A DNA stretch of 64,000 nucleotides from Ruegeria atlantica. GTDB taxonomy: Bacteria; Pseudomonadota; Alphaproteobacteria; Rhodobacterales; Rhodobacteraceae. The first letter of the stretch is position 1; each line of letters opens with the position of its first letter. Both the position numbers and the translations under genes were made by a program. Shown piece by piece: positions 27,366 to 35,626 of the stretch. Location of the stretch: NCBI RefSeq assembly GCF_013033965.1, contig NZ_WQFE01000009.1:1-64000 (forward strand), written 5' to 3'. Under the pieces are notes generated by a model. It searched no databases. It had not been told where the DNA came from and was given only the letters and a program-made list of their open reading frames with translations.

Positions 27366-28382
27366 ATGAAGCGACTTGAGGCATTGGACGCGGCCCGGTT
27401 TCTGGCATTTTGCGGAATGGTTCTGGTGAATTTCCGCATTGCCGCCCAGGTTGCCCCTGGCAATGACTGGGCCTCGATCCTGATCGACATGCTCGAAGGC
27501 CGCGCGGCTGCATTGTTTGTCATCCTGGCCGGTATTGGAATTGGATTGTCTTCTGTGTCAGCCTCGGTATTGCTGCGGCGAGCAGTGTTTCTGTTCGTCC
27601 TCGGTCTGATCAACATGACTGTATTTGACGCGGATATACTGCATTTCTACGCCGTGTACTTCGTTGTTGGTGCGGCTTTCCTGGCGGCCCCGGCAGGTGC
27701 GTTGTGGCTGGGGTCCATCGGAGTGGTGGCGCTGGCCGTCCTTGCCATCTCGATCTTCAACTACGACCTTGGCTGGGACTGGAACACGCTGACATACACC
27801 GACCTTTGGACCCTACCCGGCTTCTTGCGCAATCTCTTCTTCAACGGCTGGCACCCGGTTCTTCCCTGGGCCGCGTTCCTGTTGATCGGAATGGCCGTTG
27901 GACGGGCAGAGCTGCACACGATCTGTATTCAACACCGGCTGATCATGTGGGGGTTCGGAGGCGCCGTATTTGCCCTGTTCCCACAGATGCTGGCGTCGGA
28001 TCCAGATTTGGCGGCCTATTTGGGGACAGAGTCCATTCCTCCGGGGCCGTTCTACATCATTGCCGGGACAGGGTCGGCGTGCGTAGTGATCGGATTGCTA
28101 CTGAAGCTGTGGCCGAAGGTCGAAAAGCTGCGCCTCGGCCCTGTCCTGATCGCACCCGGCCGTCAGAGCCTGACGCTCTATATGGCGCACATCCTGATCG
28201 GCATGGGCATGCTGGAAGAAGCCGGGTTGCTGAACGGGTCACTGAACGCCCCACAGATCGTGGGCTACGCTATTGTATTCTGCGCGGCGTCCTCAGCTTT
28301 CGCCCTTCTGTGGTTTCGCAAGTTCAAACGCGGCCCACTGGAAGCCGTGATGCGTCTGACAACACAGCCACGCGGGGCTTGA
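27366..28382 (+). CDS. DUF418/acyltransferase-like multi-spanning membrane protein
   Basis: A 338-residue inner-membrane protein with about 8-10 membrane segments. It starts MKRLEALDAARFLAFCGMVLVNF, has LFVILAGIGIG and FNGWHPVLPWAAFLLIGMAVGR, and ends with GRQSLTLYMAHILIGMGML. This is the YeiB/DUF418 and heparan-alpha-glucosaminide acetyltransferase-like pattern (R-x-x-x-x-D at the start, a W-H-P-x-L-P-W-x-x-F-L motif, S-L-T-x-Y-x-x-H near the end). These proteins are thought to move acyl groups across the membrane, but the acceptor is unknown. The next gene, a LysE exporter, follows by 52 bases. Confidence 0.8.
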   Translation: MKRLEALDAARFLAFCGMVLVNFRIAAQVAPGNDWASILIDMLEGRAAALFVILAGIGIGLSSVSASVLLRRAVFLFVLGLINMTVFDADILHFYAVYFVVGAAFLAAPAGALWLGSIGVVALAVLAISIFNYDLGWDWNTLTYTDLWTLPGFLRNLFFNGWHPVLPWAAFLLIGMAVGRAELHTICIQHRLIMWGFGGAVFALFPQMLASDPDLAAYLGTESIPPGPFYIIAGTGSACVVIGLLLKLWPKVEKLRLGPVLIAPGRQSLTLYMAHILIGMGMLEEAGLLNGSLNAPQIVGYAIVFCAASSAFALLWFRKFKRGPLEAVMRLTTQPRGA

Positions 28383-28434
28383 CCTTGCACGCCGGTCCGG
28401 GCTTGCTGCGGGGAACGCATTCACAGGATTTCTG

Positions 28435-29064
28435 ATGTCTCTTGATCTATGGCTCACCTTTGTCGCTGCATCCACTGCCCTTCTGCTAATCCCAGGCCCC
28501 ACGGTTTTGCTGGTGCTTAGCTATGCCCTGTCCAAAGGGCGCAGTGTGGCTGTGGCATCAGCGACGGGTGTAGCTGTTGGAGATCTGGTGGCTATGACGG
28601 CCTCATTGTTGGGACTGGGCGCGCTGGTTCTGGCGTCTGCCACCTTGTTTATGATCCTCAAATGGGTCGGCGCCGCCTATTTGGTCTGGTTGGGTGTTAA
28701 GCTGTTGCGCAGCGCGCCATCAGGTGGACTTGAGACTGTGGACACCGGGCGCGATGTCACCGCCCGCAGCGTCTTTGGACATGCCGCCGCTGTCACCGCG
28801 TTAAACCCGAAATCCATCGCGTTCTTTATCGCCTTCGTTCCACAGTTTCTGCGTCCGGCTGATCCGCTTGGGCCGCAATTCGCCATCCTGATCGCAACCT
28901 TCGTCGGGCTGGCTTGGCTGAATTCACTGGCCTACACCCTGCTGGCAGACCGCTTACGCCAAATGATCGGCCGTTCAGGCGTCATCACTGCAATGACCCG
29001 GTTCGGAGGGGTGACTTTGATCGGGATGGGCGTGGCCACGGCTGTTTTGCGCCGACCGGCCTGA
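28435..29064 (+). CDS. LysE family amino-acid exporter/translocator
   Basis: A 209-residue membrane protein with about six predicted segments. The N-terminal FVAASTALLLIPGPTVLLVLSYALSKG is the classic RhtB/LysE opening, and ALNPKSIAFFIAFVPQFL (about residues 122-139) is the conserved loop with the NPK motif. Members export amino acids such as homoserine, threonine or lysine. Start at ATG 28435. No terminator is seen between this gene and the convergent RHH gene, whose stop is 4 bases away. Confidence 0.92.
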   Translation: MSLDLWLTFVAASTALLLIPGPTVLLVLSYALSKGRSVAVASATGVAVGDLVAMTASLLGLGALVLASATLFMILKWVGAAYLVWLGVKLLRSAPSGGLETVDTGRDVTARSVFGHAAAVTALNPKSIAFFIAFVPQFLRPADPLGPQFAILIATFVGLAWLNSLAYTLLADRLRQMIGRSGVITAMTRFGGVTLIGMGVATAVLRRPA

Positions 29065-29068
29065 GGGC

Positions 29069-29257
29069 CTAATCCTCTGCGTGTTCCTTCATGAACCCGC
29101 GTATGAAACGCCGGATTTCCCTTGCGGCTGATGTGTCCAGCTCTCTGCACAACTCAACAAAGGCGTCCCGTTCGTCCTTATCCAGACGCAGGACCAACTG
29201 ACTGTTTTTCTTGGTTGAGACCTTGCCGTCTTTTGTTGTCACGCGCCCTGTTCCCAT
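29069..29257 (-). CDS. Small ribbon-helix-helix DNA-binding protein (putative)
   Basis: A 62-residue protein from the ATG at 29255-29257. Residues 17-60 read NSQLVLRLDKDERDAFVELC followed by RELDTSAAREIRRFIRGFMKEH: one beta strand, then two helices, the Arc/CopG/MetJ layout with a basic N-terminal tail (KDGKVSTKK). Such proteins dimerise and insert the strand pair into DNA, often repressing their own gene. A perfect palindrome TGTATATACA lies 28 bases upstream. No toxin gene is adjacent, so an antitoxin role is not supported. An upstream TTG/ATG extension is less likely. Confidence 0.7.
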   Translation of the reverse strand: MGTGRVTTKDGKVSTKKNSQLVLRLDKDERDAFVELCRELDTSAAREIRRFIRGFMKEHAED

Positions 29258-29285
29258 CAAAATTCCCGCCCTACAGGCTATTATT

Positions 29286-29295
29286 TGTATATACA
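29286..29295. promoter_or_regulatory. Candidate autoregulatory operator of the RHH gene
   Basis: TGTATATACA is a perfect 10-base palindrome in the AT-rich upstream region of the ribbon-helix-helix gene. RHH repressors commonly bind short palindromes overlapping their own promoter. Assignment is by position and symmetry only. Confidence 0.4.
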
Positions 29296-29342
29296 CTGCA
29301 TAGAATTTGTAATTCGCGAGCACCTAACAACAATTGAGGTCA

Positions 29343-29489
29343 ATGGCAATGAACCTTCACTTCCGCTCTGGCGTTTCTCTTGAAAGATCCCCGAAAGTGG
29401 CGCAATCCGCAGCAGCCGTTTTTGCCTTCCGCACCGTACCGCAATCACGGACCACCGAAATCAACCCGAAAACGTCGCAGGCACGGTGA
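29343..29489 (+). CDS. Possible 48-residue small protein or leader upstream of apt
   Basis: An open frame of 48 codons starts [11 protein letters not shown] and ends at TGA 29487-29489, with TTGAGGTCA just before its ATG as a possible ribosome site. It contains no membrane segment or known motif, and its mixed basic sequence could be chance. It lies 74 bases upstream of apt on the same strand, so a leader role is conceivable. Low confidence. Confidence 0.2.
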   Translation: MAMNLHFRSGVSLERSPKVAQSAAAVFAFRTVPQSRTTEINPKTSQAR

Positions 29490-29563
29490 CAGCAATCTTT
29501 CCTTGCATGACTGTCACCGATGGGCCAAACAACCCAGCGTGTTTTGACGTCAGAGGGGTGGCC

Positions 29564-30103
29564 ATGTCCAGGAACAAGTCGGTCAAGGATTACATTCGGA
29601 CCATCGTGGATTTCCCGCATGAAGGGATCATGTTCCGGGATGTAACAACCCTGTTCGCCGACCCGCGCGGGTTTCGCATAGCGATTGACCAGATGTTGCA
29701 CCCCTATGCCGGCGAACAAATTGACAAGGTCGTTGGCCTTGAGGCGCGCGGGTTCATCCTTGGCGGGGCTATTGCACATCAGTTAAGCGTCGGTTTTGTG
29801 CCAATCCGGAAAAAGGGCAAGTTACCGGGAACCACGATCAGCCAAGACTACAAACTTGAATACGGTGAGGCGATTGTCGAAATTCACGATGACGCCATCC
29901 AGCCGGGTGAAAAAATCCTCGTCGTTGACGATCTGCTGGCGACCGGTGGCACCGCCGCCGCAGGCATCAAACTGATCGAGCGTTTGGGTGGCGAAATCGT
30001 CTCGTGCTCATTCATTATCGACCTGCCCGAACTGGGAGGCCGCAAAGCTTTGGAGGATATGGGCATGGATGTCCACGTCCTGTGCGAATTTGAAGGCCTT
30101 TAA
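29564..30103 (+). CDS. apt: Adenine phosphoribosyltransferase
   Basis: A 179-residue type I phosphoribosyltransferase that joins adenine and PRPP to give AMP. It has [21 protein letters not shown] at the N-terminus, [17 protein letters not shown] (60-76), [19 protein letters not shown], and the PRPP-binding [17 protein letters not shown] (about 120-136). The ATG at 29564 is chosen over 29486 because it follows an AGAGGGG Shine-Dalgarno and gives the standard length. It closes the salvage loop opened by mtnP. A terminator follows. Confidence 0.97.
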   Translation: MSRNKSVKDYIRTIVDFPHEGIMFRDVTTLFADPRGFRIAIDQMLHPYAGEQIDKVVGLEARGFILGGAIAHQLSVGFVPIRKKGKLPGTTISQDYKLEYGEAIVEIHDDAIQPGEKILVVDDLLATGGTAAAGIKLIERLGGEIVSCSFIIDLPELGGRKALEDMGMDVHVLCEFEGL

Positions 30104-30140
30104 CAATCCTCGCGATCACAAAAACGTGAGTGGAAATTCG

Positions 30141-30168
30141 AAACCGCGCTGGCTTAGCGCGGTTTTCT
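30141..30168 (+). terminator. Rho-independent terminator after apt
   Basis: AAACCGCGCT (30141-30150) pairs exactly with AGCGCGGTTT (30156-30165) around a GGCTT loop, followed by TCTTC. It lies 38 bases after the apt stop. Confidence 0.85.
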
Positions 30169-30273
30169 TCGCGATCAACCTGAACTTATCGACACATTCA
30201 GTGATCTCTGCTCGATGATGCCGCGTACCCCTGTTGATGCCACCAAGGGCATTCCAACAAGGGAATTCATATC

Positions 30274-30756
30274 ATGTTTCGCAAATTTGCAATTGCCGGT
30301 GTCGCAAGCATTCTCGTGTCAGCGACGGCTTATGCTGATGGCCACTCCAAAGATATCGTCGACACCGCTGTCGGTGCAGGCAGCTTTGAAACCCTTGTCG
30401 CAGCCGTCCAGGCAGCAGAACTGGTCGATACGCTGAAAGGTGAAGGCCCATTCACCGTCTTCGCCCCCACGGATGAGGCGTTCGCGGCCTTGCCCGAAGG
30501 CACAGTCGAGACCCTGCTAAAGCCCGAGAACAAGGATCAGCTGGTCGCCATCCTGACCTATCATGTAGTACCCGGCAAAGTGATGTCAGGCGATCTGTCC
30601 GATGACATGATAGCCGCAACCGTTCAAGGCGGAGACATCAAGATCGACCTGGACAACGGCGTGATGGTCAACGACGCCAACGTTGTGCAGGCAGATATCG
30701 AAACGTCGAACGGCGTCATCCATGTGATTGACAAGGTTATTCTACCGGAATCGTAA
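30274..30756 (+). CDS. Secreted fasciclin (FAS1) domain protein
   Basis: A 160-residue protein: signal peptide [21 protein letters not shown] (cleavage after AYA), then a single FAS1 domain. The two conserved boxes are [17 protein letters not shown] (about 61-77) and the C-terminal [12 protein letters not shown] (147-158), with [15 protein letters not shown] between them. FAS1 domains mediate adhesion or cell-surface binding; single-domain secreted forms are common in marine alphaproteobacteria. It is flanked by terminator-like hairpins on both sides and so is likely transcribed alone. Confidence 0.93.
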   Translation: MFRKFAIAGVASILVSATAYADGHSKDIVDTAVGAGSFETLVAAVQAAELVDTLKGEGPFTVFAPTDEAFAALPEGTVETLLKPENKDQLVAILTYHVVPGKVMSGDLSDDMIAATVQGGDIKIDLDNGVMVNDANVVQADIETSNGVIHVIDKVILPES

Positions 30757-30763
30757 GTTCAGC

Positions 30764-30790
30764 GCGCGGCCGATCCGAAATTGGCCGCGC
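30764..30790. terminator. Terminator-like hairpin between the fasciclin and flavoenzyme genes
   Basis: GCGCGGCC (30764-30771) pairs with GGCCGCGC (30783-30790) directly next to two converging stop codons. There is no T-run, so it may act as an mRNA 3' end stabiliser or a weak terminator in both directions. Confidence 0.6.
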
Positions 30791-32212
30791 CTACACCTTC
30801 AGCACGGCCCCGGGGTTCATGATCCCCTTGGGATCAAGAGCGGCTTTTATCGCACGCATCGCAGACAGCTTCACAGGGTCGCCATAGTGCTCAAGATCAT
30901 CCGTTTTTAAACGACCTATACCATGTTCAGCGCTGATCGAGCCGCCGAATTCATGCACCAGATCATGCACCGCGCCTTTGATCTTTGCCCGCTGTGCATC
31001 ATACTCCGCACGGTTATGCCCCTGTGGCGGGAACACATTGTAGTGCAGGTTACCGTCTCCTAAATGTCCAAAGCAGTTGATGCGAAATGTCCCCAACGCA
31101 TTCACCATTTCTAACCCACGCCGAATAAACTCGGGGATCTCCGAGATCGGGACGGAGATATCGTGACTCGAGACAGATCCAATCAACCGGTTTGCCTCGG
31201 GGATCTGTTCACGCACGGCCCAAAGTTCCATTCGTTGTGCTTCGCTTTGGGCAATAACCGCATCACCGACAAGTCCACGCGCGTCCGCTGTTTCGAACAG
31301 CGCCATCAGCGCATCTGACGGTGACGCACCGCCGGAAAGGCCCAACTCAATAAGGACCATCCATTCAGGCTGGACGTCAAACGGCTGACGGATATCGGGC
31401 AAAACCTCTGCCAGGAACTGCAGACCTTGCTTGTGGATCAGCTCAAAGGTGCTGACCCCCTCGCCCACCTGATCGCGCACCATCGCCAGCAGATCAATGG
31501 CAGCTTCGGGCGAGGCCACCTGAAACATCGCTGTGCCGGTTTCTCCCGGGCGCGGGGACAGTTTCAAAGACGCCGCGGTTATGATACCCAGCGTACCTTC
31601 GGACCCGATCAGCAGATTTCGCAGATCGTACCCGGTATTGTCCTTGCGCAACCGGCTGAGGCCGTGCCAGATCTCGCCATTCGGCAAAACCGCCTCAAGC
31701 CCCAAACACAAATCGCGCGCATTGCCGTAGCGCAGGACATTGACCCCACCTGCGTTCGTCGCAAGATTGCCACCGATCCGACACGATCCCTGCGCGGCCA
31801 GCGCAAGGGGGAACAACCGATCCGCCCCTTCTGCAGCAGCCTGAACATCGGCTAAAATGGCACCGGCCTCGGCGATCAGAACGTTCTCGGTCGGATAAAC
31901 CGTCCGGATGGCTGACATACGTTCCAGCGAAATCAGTAAAGGGGCCGGACCTTCGACCATCACTTGCCCGCCGACCAGCCCGGTACCACCACCATAAGGT
32001 ACGACAGGAACCAACGCATCCGATGCAAGCCGAACAAGCGTCGAAACCTGTTCTACCGACCTCGGTCGCGCCAGAACGCCCACATGACCTGCAAACCTGC
32101 GGCGCGGCTCTTCCAGATATCGTTCCTCGACGGGGTGCAGAACATCATCGCCCATCGCAGCGCGAATAGACTGGGCAAATGTGTCATCGGCCGGGTTCAG
32201 TTTCATACCCAT
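30791..32212 (-). CDS. FAD-linked 2-hydroxy-acid oxidoreductase (GlcD/D-2-hydroxyglutarate dehydrogenase type)
   Basis: A 473-residue flavoprotein with a PCMH-type FAD domain and a FAD-oxidase C-terminal domain. FAD-site marks are VPVVPYGGGTGLVGGQ (about 68-83), GNLATNAGGVNVLRYGNARDL (about 148-168) and LIGSEGTLGIIT. The C-terminus has CFGHLGDGNLHYNVFPP and EHGIGRLK, where the His residues bind metal and substrate in D-lactate and D-2-hydroxyglutarate dehydrogenases. The exact hydroxy acid is not readable. Electrons usually pass to ETF or quinone. A second ATG two codons in is an equally possible start. Confidence 0.9.
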   Translation of the reverse strand: MGMKLNPADDTFAQSIRAAMGDDVLHPVEERYLEEPRRRFAGHVGVLARPRSVEQVSTLVRLASDALVPVVPYGGGTGLVGGQVMVEGPAPLLISLERMSAIRTVYPTENVLIAEAGAILADVQAAAEGADRLFPLALAAQGSCRIGGNLATNAGGVNVLRYGNARDLCLGLEAVLPNGEIWHGLSRLRKDNTGYDLRNLLIGSEGTLGIITAASLKLSPRPGETGTAMFQVASPEAAIDLLAMVRDQVGEGVSTFELIHKQGLQFLAEVLPDIRQPFDVQPEWMVLIELGLSGGASPSDALMALFETADARGLVGDAVIAQSEAQRMELWAVREQIPEANRLIGSVSSHDISVPISEIPEFIRRGLEMVNALGTFRINCFGHLGDGNLHYNVFPPQGHNRAEYDAQRAKIKGAVHDLVHEFGGSISAEHGIGRLKTDDLEHYGDPVKLSAMRAIKAALDPKGIMNPGAVLKV

Positions 32213-32244
32213 TCCTTGCCCAAGTCGCGAGGTCCCGACAAGCC

Positions 32245-33063
32245 TTATTCCAATTCGATGAGGTATTGCGGTTCCAGCACCACGACAGTCGGACGATCAG
32301 GTAGCGTACGCAAGGACACGATAATTTCCGACACGCCTTTTCGTTCGACGGGAAAATCATTGCGGATATCGACCAGAAACCGGTCCAGTGAAAAGCTGGA
32401 GAACCAGTGCATCGGAATGATGACCGAGCTTTTCAGCCGCTTCAGTACCGTGATCATTTCCGGCAAGGGCATCGTCGTTCCGCCATCTACAGCGGCCATC
32501 ACAACGTCCAAACGCCCCAAAGCCGCAAATTGTTCATCCGATGGCACGTGATGCAAGTGCCCCAGATGACCGATGCACAAACCCTCAACCTCGAACACAA
32601 AGATCGAATTGCCGCGCTCTTCATAACCGCCATACGAGGATCGGATATCGGTCGAGACATTCCGCACCAGCATCTCGCCCAGATCAAGATAGTGTTCGAT
32701 CCCTAGCCCGAACTCCCCCCACCCCGGCAACACATTCGGGATCGCAGGGTCCGGATGGGCCGTCCAATGGGTGCTGTGAGCGTGGTTCATCGTCACCACG
32801 TCCGGGATCAGATCCGCACTGCCGATAAATCCAGTGAAATCCGTCACCGCATTCAACCCGCCTTGGGTCTGGATCAGGAAAGACGCATGGGCAATATAGC
32901 TGATCCTGACCGAAAACTCAGGCACCGGGTCCTGCCAGGCGGCTTTGTGAAGATACTCGATCCCCGGCGCAGCATCCGCAATTGCGATGCAATGACTTGG
33001 CCGCCGTTCCTGCGCCGCAGCCCCGCCCGAGATCACCATCAATGCCACACCAACCCAGCGCAT
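32245..33063 (-). CDS. Secreted metallo-beta-lactamase-fold hydrolase with a variant metal motif
   Basis: A 272-residue protein. It starts with a short signal peptide (MRWVGVALMVISGGAAAQ), so it is probably periplasmic. The fold is that of UlaG-like MBL hydrolases: RISYIAHASFLIQT, the metal motif MNHAHSTHW (H94, H96, H99), HLGHLHHVP, DVVMAAVDGG and IIPMHWF. The usual HxHxDH reads HAHSTH, with Thr98 replacing the metal-binding Asp. That may reduce it to a one-metal site or change the reaction. Upstream of the flavoenzyme gene (32 bases), probably co-transcribed. Confidence 0.83.
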   Translation of the reverse strand: MRWVGVALMVISGGAAAQERRPSHCIAIADAAPGIEYLHKAAWQDPVPEFSVRISYIAHASFLIQTQGGLNAVTDFTGFIGSADLIPDVVTMNHAHSTHWTAHPDPAIPNVLPGWGEFGLGIEHYLDLGEMLVRNVSTDIRSSYGGYEERGNSIFVFEVEGLCIGHLGHLHHVPSDEQFAALGRLDVVMAAVDGGTTMPLPEMITVLKRLKSSVIIPMHWFSSFSLDRFLVDIRNDFPVERKGVSEIIVSLRTLPDRPTVVVLEPQYLIELE

Positions 33064-33148
33064 GGGGGAAGTGTAGCGCAGAACACAGGTAAGTCACGTC
33101 CGCAGATATCGCGTTAGTGAGATCACGGTTTGGTCTTCACGAAGCAGA

Positions 33149-33775
33149 TCAGAGAACGATGCACTTCCGCAGCTTGAACGAGCGTGAGATTTTCGCCGCA
33201 CGCAACGCTTGTGCCAACGGATCACTCACAAAAAACGCGTGGCGCATTTGTGTGTCTATCCAGATGTCAGGACCAACCAAGGCCGAAGCGCTGACCGCAA
33301 TATCCTTGTCTTGCATTGCCCCAGGCGGCTGCCAGATAGCATAGTTTGGGTATGGCTTTGTTATGCGCGGAGATTGATCTGTCAGAACGGCCGTTTTTTG
33401 CGCACCGAAGTTCAAACAGAAATACTCGCCTTCAACCGGCGTGGTACGATCATGCTGAAAAAGTTTGACAGGGTAGAGATTGCCTTCACCGAGATCAAAC
33501 TGGTGCAGAACCGCTGCACACGCGGAAGACACCGTCCACAGACCTCCAGCCATAAAGAAATCAGGCTGCTTCTTTTCCTTTTTGTCGTTGTACTTCGCGT
33601 ACATTTCTTTCGGGAAACAGTCTTCTGACTGCGGTTCTCCAAGTCTGTTTCGCTTCATAGCTTCAACAGCGCGTTCCATATCCCTCAGGACAATGTCTGC
33701 CTCAAACCCTTTGATGCTTGAAACGCTCACCATCGCATCACTGACCCAGATCATTGGCTGTTTTGCCCGCGCCAT
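33149..33775 (-). CDS. Imm11/DUF1629-like putative immunity-family protein
   Basis: A 208-residue soluble protein without a signal. The C-terminal 45 residues, GPDIWIDTQMRHAFFVSDPLAQALRAAKISRSFKLRKC, resemble the end of imm11/DUF1629 proteins (D-x-W-x-D then F-V-S-D-x-L-x-x-A-L-x-x-A). Those are often immunity proteins for polymorphic toxins, but many are orphans. No toxin is nearby, so the role is unproven. The middle is lysine-rich (KYNDKKEKKQPDFF), and its DNA is more AT-rich than that of its neighbours, suggesting transfer. It follows the GNAT gene by 4 bases. Confidence 0.6.
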   Translation of the reverse strand: MARAKQPMIWVSDAMVSVSSIKGFEADIVLRDMERAVEAMKRNRLGEPQSEDCFPKEMYAKYNDKKEKKQPDFFMAGGLWTVSSACAAVLHQFDLGEGNLYPVKLFQHDRTTPVEGEYFCLNFGAQKTAVLTDQSPRITKPYPNYAIWQPPGAMQDKDIAVSASALVGPDIWIDTQMRHAFFVSDPLAQALRAAKISRSFKLRKCIVL

Positions 33776-33779
33776 CGAC

Positions 33780-34367
33780 CTACCCCGCGTCGGTCTTTCC
33801 GCGCCGGTCTGAGCGCAAGCTGGCATACAGCACATGCGTCCGCCACCGCCCGTTGATCTGCAGGTACGATTGCGCGACGCCCTCGTATTTGAAGCCCGAG
33901 CTTTCCAGCAACCCGCGCGAGGGCTTGTTTTCCGGCAGGCACGCCGCCTCAATCCGGCTCAGGTCCAACCGGGTAAAGGCGTGATGAACGACGGCGCCTA
34001 TAGCCTCGCGCATATAGCCCTGACGTGCAAAAGACAGCCCCGTCCAATACCCCAGAGTCCCCGCCTGCGCAGGGCCGCGGCGGACATTGTCCAGCGTGAT
34101 GGCACCCAGAAGTACATCGTCCGTGCGCCGGAACAAAAACAGGGGGATTGCGGTCCCCCCCGAAACCGAACGCTGCGCCCAGTAGACGCGGTTCGTAAAC
34201 GACTTTCTGCTCAGGTGATCCTTGGCCCAGACCGGCTCCCACGGGGTCAGATAGTCCCGGGACGCGCGCCGCAGCGCCGCCCAATCGTTGAAATCGGAAT
34301 GCACAGGCGGGCGCAGGCTCAGGCGCTCGGTTTCGAGTTTCAGCTTGCGTCTGCCCAACAGCATCAC
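33780..34367 (-). CDS. RimJ/RimL-type GNAT acetyltransferase
   Basis: A 195-residue N-acetyltransferase. LETERLSLRPPVHSDFNDWAALR (11-33) is the typical RimJ/RimL opening, GTLGYWTGLSFARQGYMREAIGAVVHHAF holds the acetyl-CoA loop, and SRIEAACLPENKPSRGLLESSGFKYEG is the usual C-terminal motif. Such enzymes acetylate protein N-termini, often of ribosomal proteins. Start codon is either GTG 34365-34367 (overlapping the M16 stop as GTGA) or ATG three bases later. Last gene of the SURF1-thrC-M16-GNAT overlapping series, or followed by the imm11-like gene. Confidence 0.88.
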   Translation of the reverse strand: MMLLGRRKLKLETERLSLRPPVHSDFNDWAALRRASRDYLTPWEPVWAKDHLSRKSFTNRVYWAQRSVSGGTAIPLFLFRRTDDVLLGAITLDNVRRGPAQAGTLGYWTGLSFARQGYMREAIGAVVHHAFTRLDLSRIEAACLPENKPSRGLLESSGFKYEGVAQSYLQINGRWRTHVLYASLRSDRRGKTDAG

Positions 34368-35626
34368 GCCGCACGCCTCTCCTGCAATTCTGACAGGGTT
34401 GGCGCACCCGAGACCGGGCCATATAGCGCCAGCGCTGCCGGAGCCTGCACGGCCATTTGCTCGGCGAATACACGCACATCCTCGGTGCTGACGGCGTCGA
34501 TCTTGGCTACTGTATCTTCAAGCGAGGGTACATTGCCCCAAATTTGCACCAGACGCGCCAGACGTTCAGCCCGGTTCGAAGGGCTTTCCAGCCCCATCAG
34601 CATACCGGCTTTCATCTGCGCCCGAGCGCGCGCAACCTCCTCGGCGCTCATGTCTTCGGCGGCGCGCTTCATCTCATCAATCGTAATGGTGGCGAGTTCC
34701 GCGACCTGATCCGCCGAGGTTCCCGCGTAAATCGTCGTCGTACCGGTATCGGCATACGCTCCGGTCTGCGCAAAAATCGTATAGCAAAGCCCACGCGTTT
34801 CGCGCACCTCCTGAAACAGCCGCGAGGACATGCCCCCGCCAAGCGCCGTCGAATAAATCTGCGCCGTGTAAATCGCATCGTCGCGATAGCCTGGGCTTTC
34901 CAATGCCAACGCGAAATGCGCTTGTTCCAGTTCTTTCTCCTGCCGCGCTTCGCCGCCGGTAAAACGGGCAGTTTCAGGGATCAGCCCCTTGCGCGGTTGC
35001 AGATGCCCAAACAGCGCCTCAGCCGTTTTCATCAGCGCATCATGATCCACAGCACCAGCGGCGGACAGAATCATCTGCTCGGGCCCATAATGTTCGGCGA
35101 CAAACCCCGACAGATCCTCGCGCGAGAACGCGCTGACCCGTTCGGTCGGTCCCAGAATGGTCCGGCCCAAAGGTTGATCGTGATAGCTCTGCTCTTGCAG
35201 CCAGTCAAAGATCACGTCGTCGGGCGTGTCATAAGCCTGACCGATTTCCTGCAGGATCACACCCCGTTCGACTTCGATCTCGCGAGGATCGAAGATGGGG
35301 TTCAGAACGATATCGCCGATGACATCCATCGCCAACGCCACGTCATCTTTCAGAACGCGCGCATAATAAGCCGTCACCTCGCGCGAGGTATAGGCGTTGA
35401 TGTAACCGCCCACATCCTCAATCGCTTCGGCAATTTGCAGCGCCGAACGACGCTCGGTTCCCTTGAACGCCATATGCTCAAGGAAATGCGCGATGCCGTT
35501 CTGCTCTATCCGTTCATGCCGCCCACCGGCGGTTACCCAGATACCGATGGCCGCCGATTGCAGCCCCGGCATATGTTCACTGACGATACGAAAGCCGTTC
35601 TTCAGTTGGTCTTGTCTGACAGTCAC
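34364..35626 (-). CDS. M16 family zinc metallopeptidase (processing-peptidase-like)
   Basis: A 420-residue peptidase of the mitochondrial processing peptidase beta type. The inverted zinc motif HxxEH is at 47-51 (AHFLEHMAFKGT) with the distal Glu in EVERGVILQEIG (about 115-126). The second half shows ALGGGMSSRLFQEVRETRGLCYTI. Full-length single-unit forms are usual in alphaproteobacteria; the natural substrate is unknown. It starts with GTG (35624-35626), overlapping the thrC stop codon as GTGA, so translation is probably coupled to thrC. Confidence 0.94.
   Translation of the reverse strand: MTVRQDQLKNGFRIVSEHMPGLQSAAIGIWVTAGGRHERIEQNGIAHFLEHMAFKGTERRSALQIAEAIEDVGGYINAYTSREVTAYYARVLKDDVALAMDVIGDIVLNPIFDPREIEVERGVILQEIGQAYDTPDDVIFDWLQEQSYHDQPLGRTILGPTERVSAFSREDLSGFVAEHYGPEQMILSAAGAVDHDALMKTAEALFGHLQPRKGLIPETARFTGGEARQEKELEQAHFALALESPGYRDDAIYTAQIYSTALGGGMSSRLFQEVRETRGLCYTIFAQTGAYADTGTTTIYAGTSADQVAELATITIDEMKRAAEDMSAEEVARARAQMKAGMLMGLESPSNRAERLARLVQIWGNVPSLEDTVAKIDAVSTEDVRVFAEQMAVQAPAALALYGPVSGAPTLSELQERRAA

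Larger units (their letters stand above)
29258..29563. other. Intergenic region between the RHH gene and apt
   Basis: 306 bases with no well-supported gene. The part next to the RHH gene (29270-29340) is AT-rich, as expected for divergent promoters, and holds the palindrome at 29286-29295. A 48-codon open frame with a possible Shine-Dalgarno is noted separately. Confidence 0.6.
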
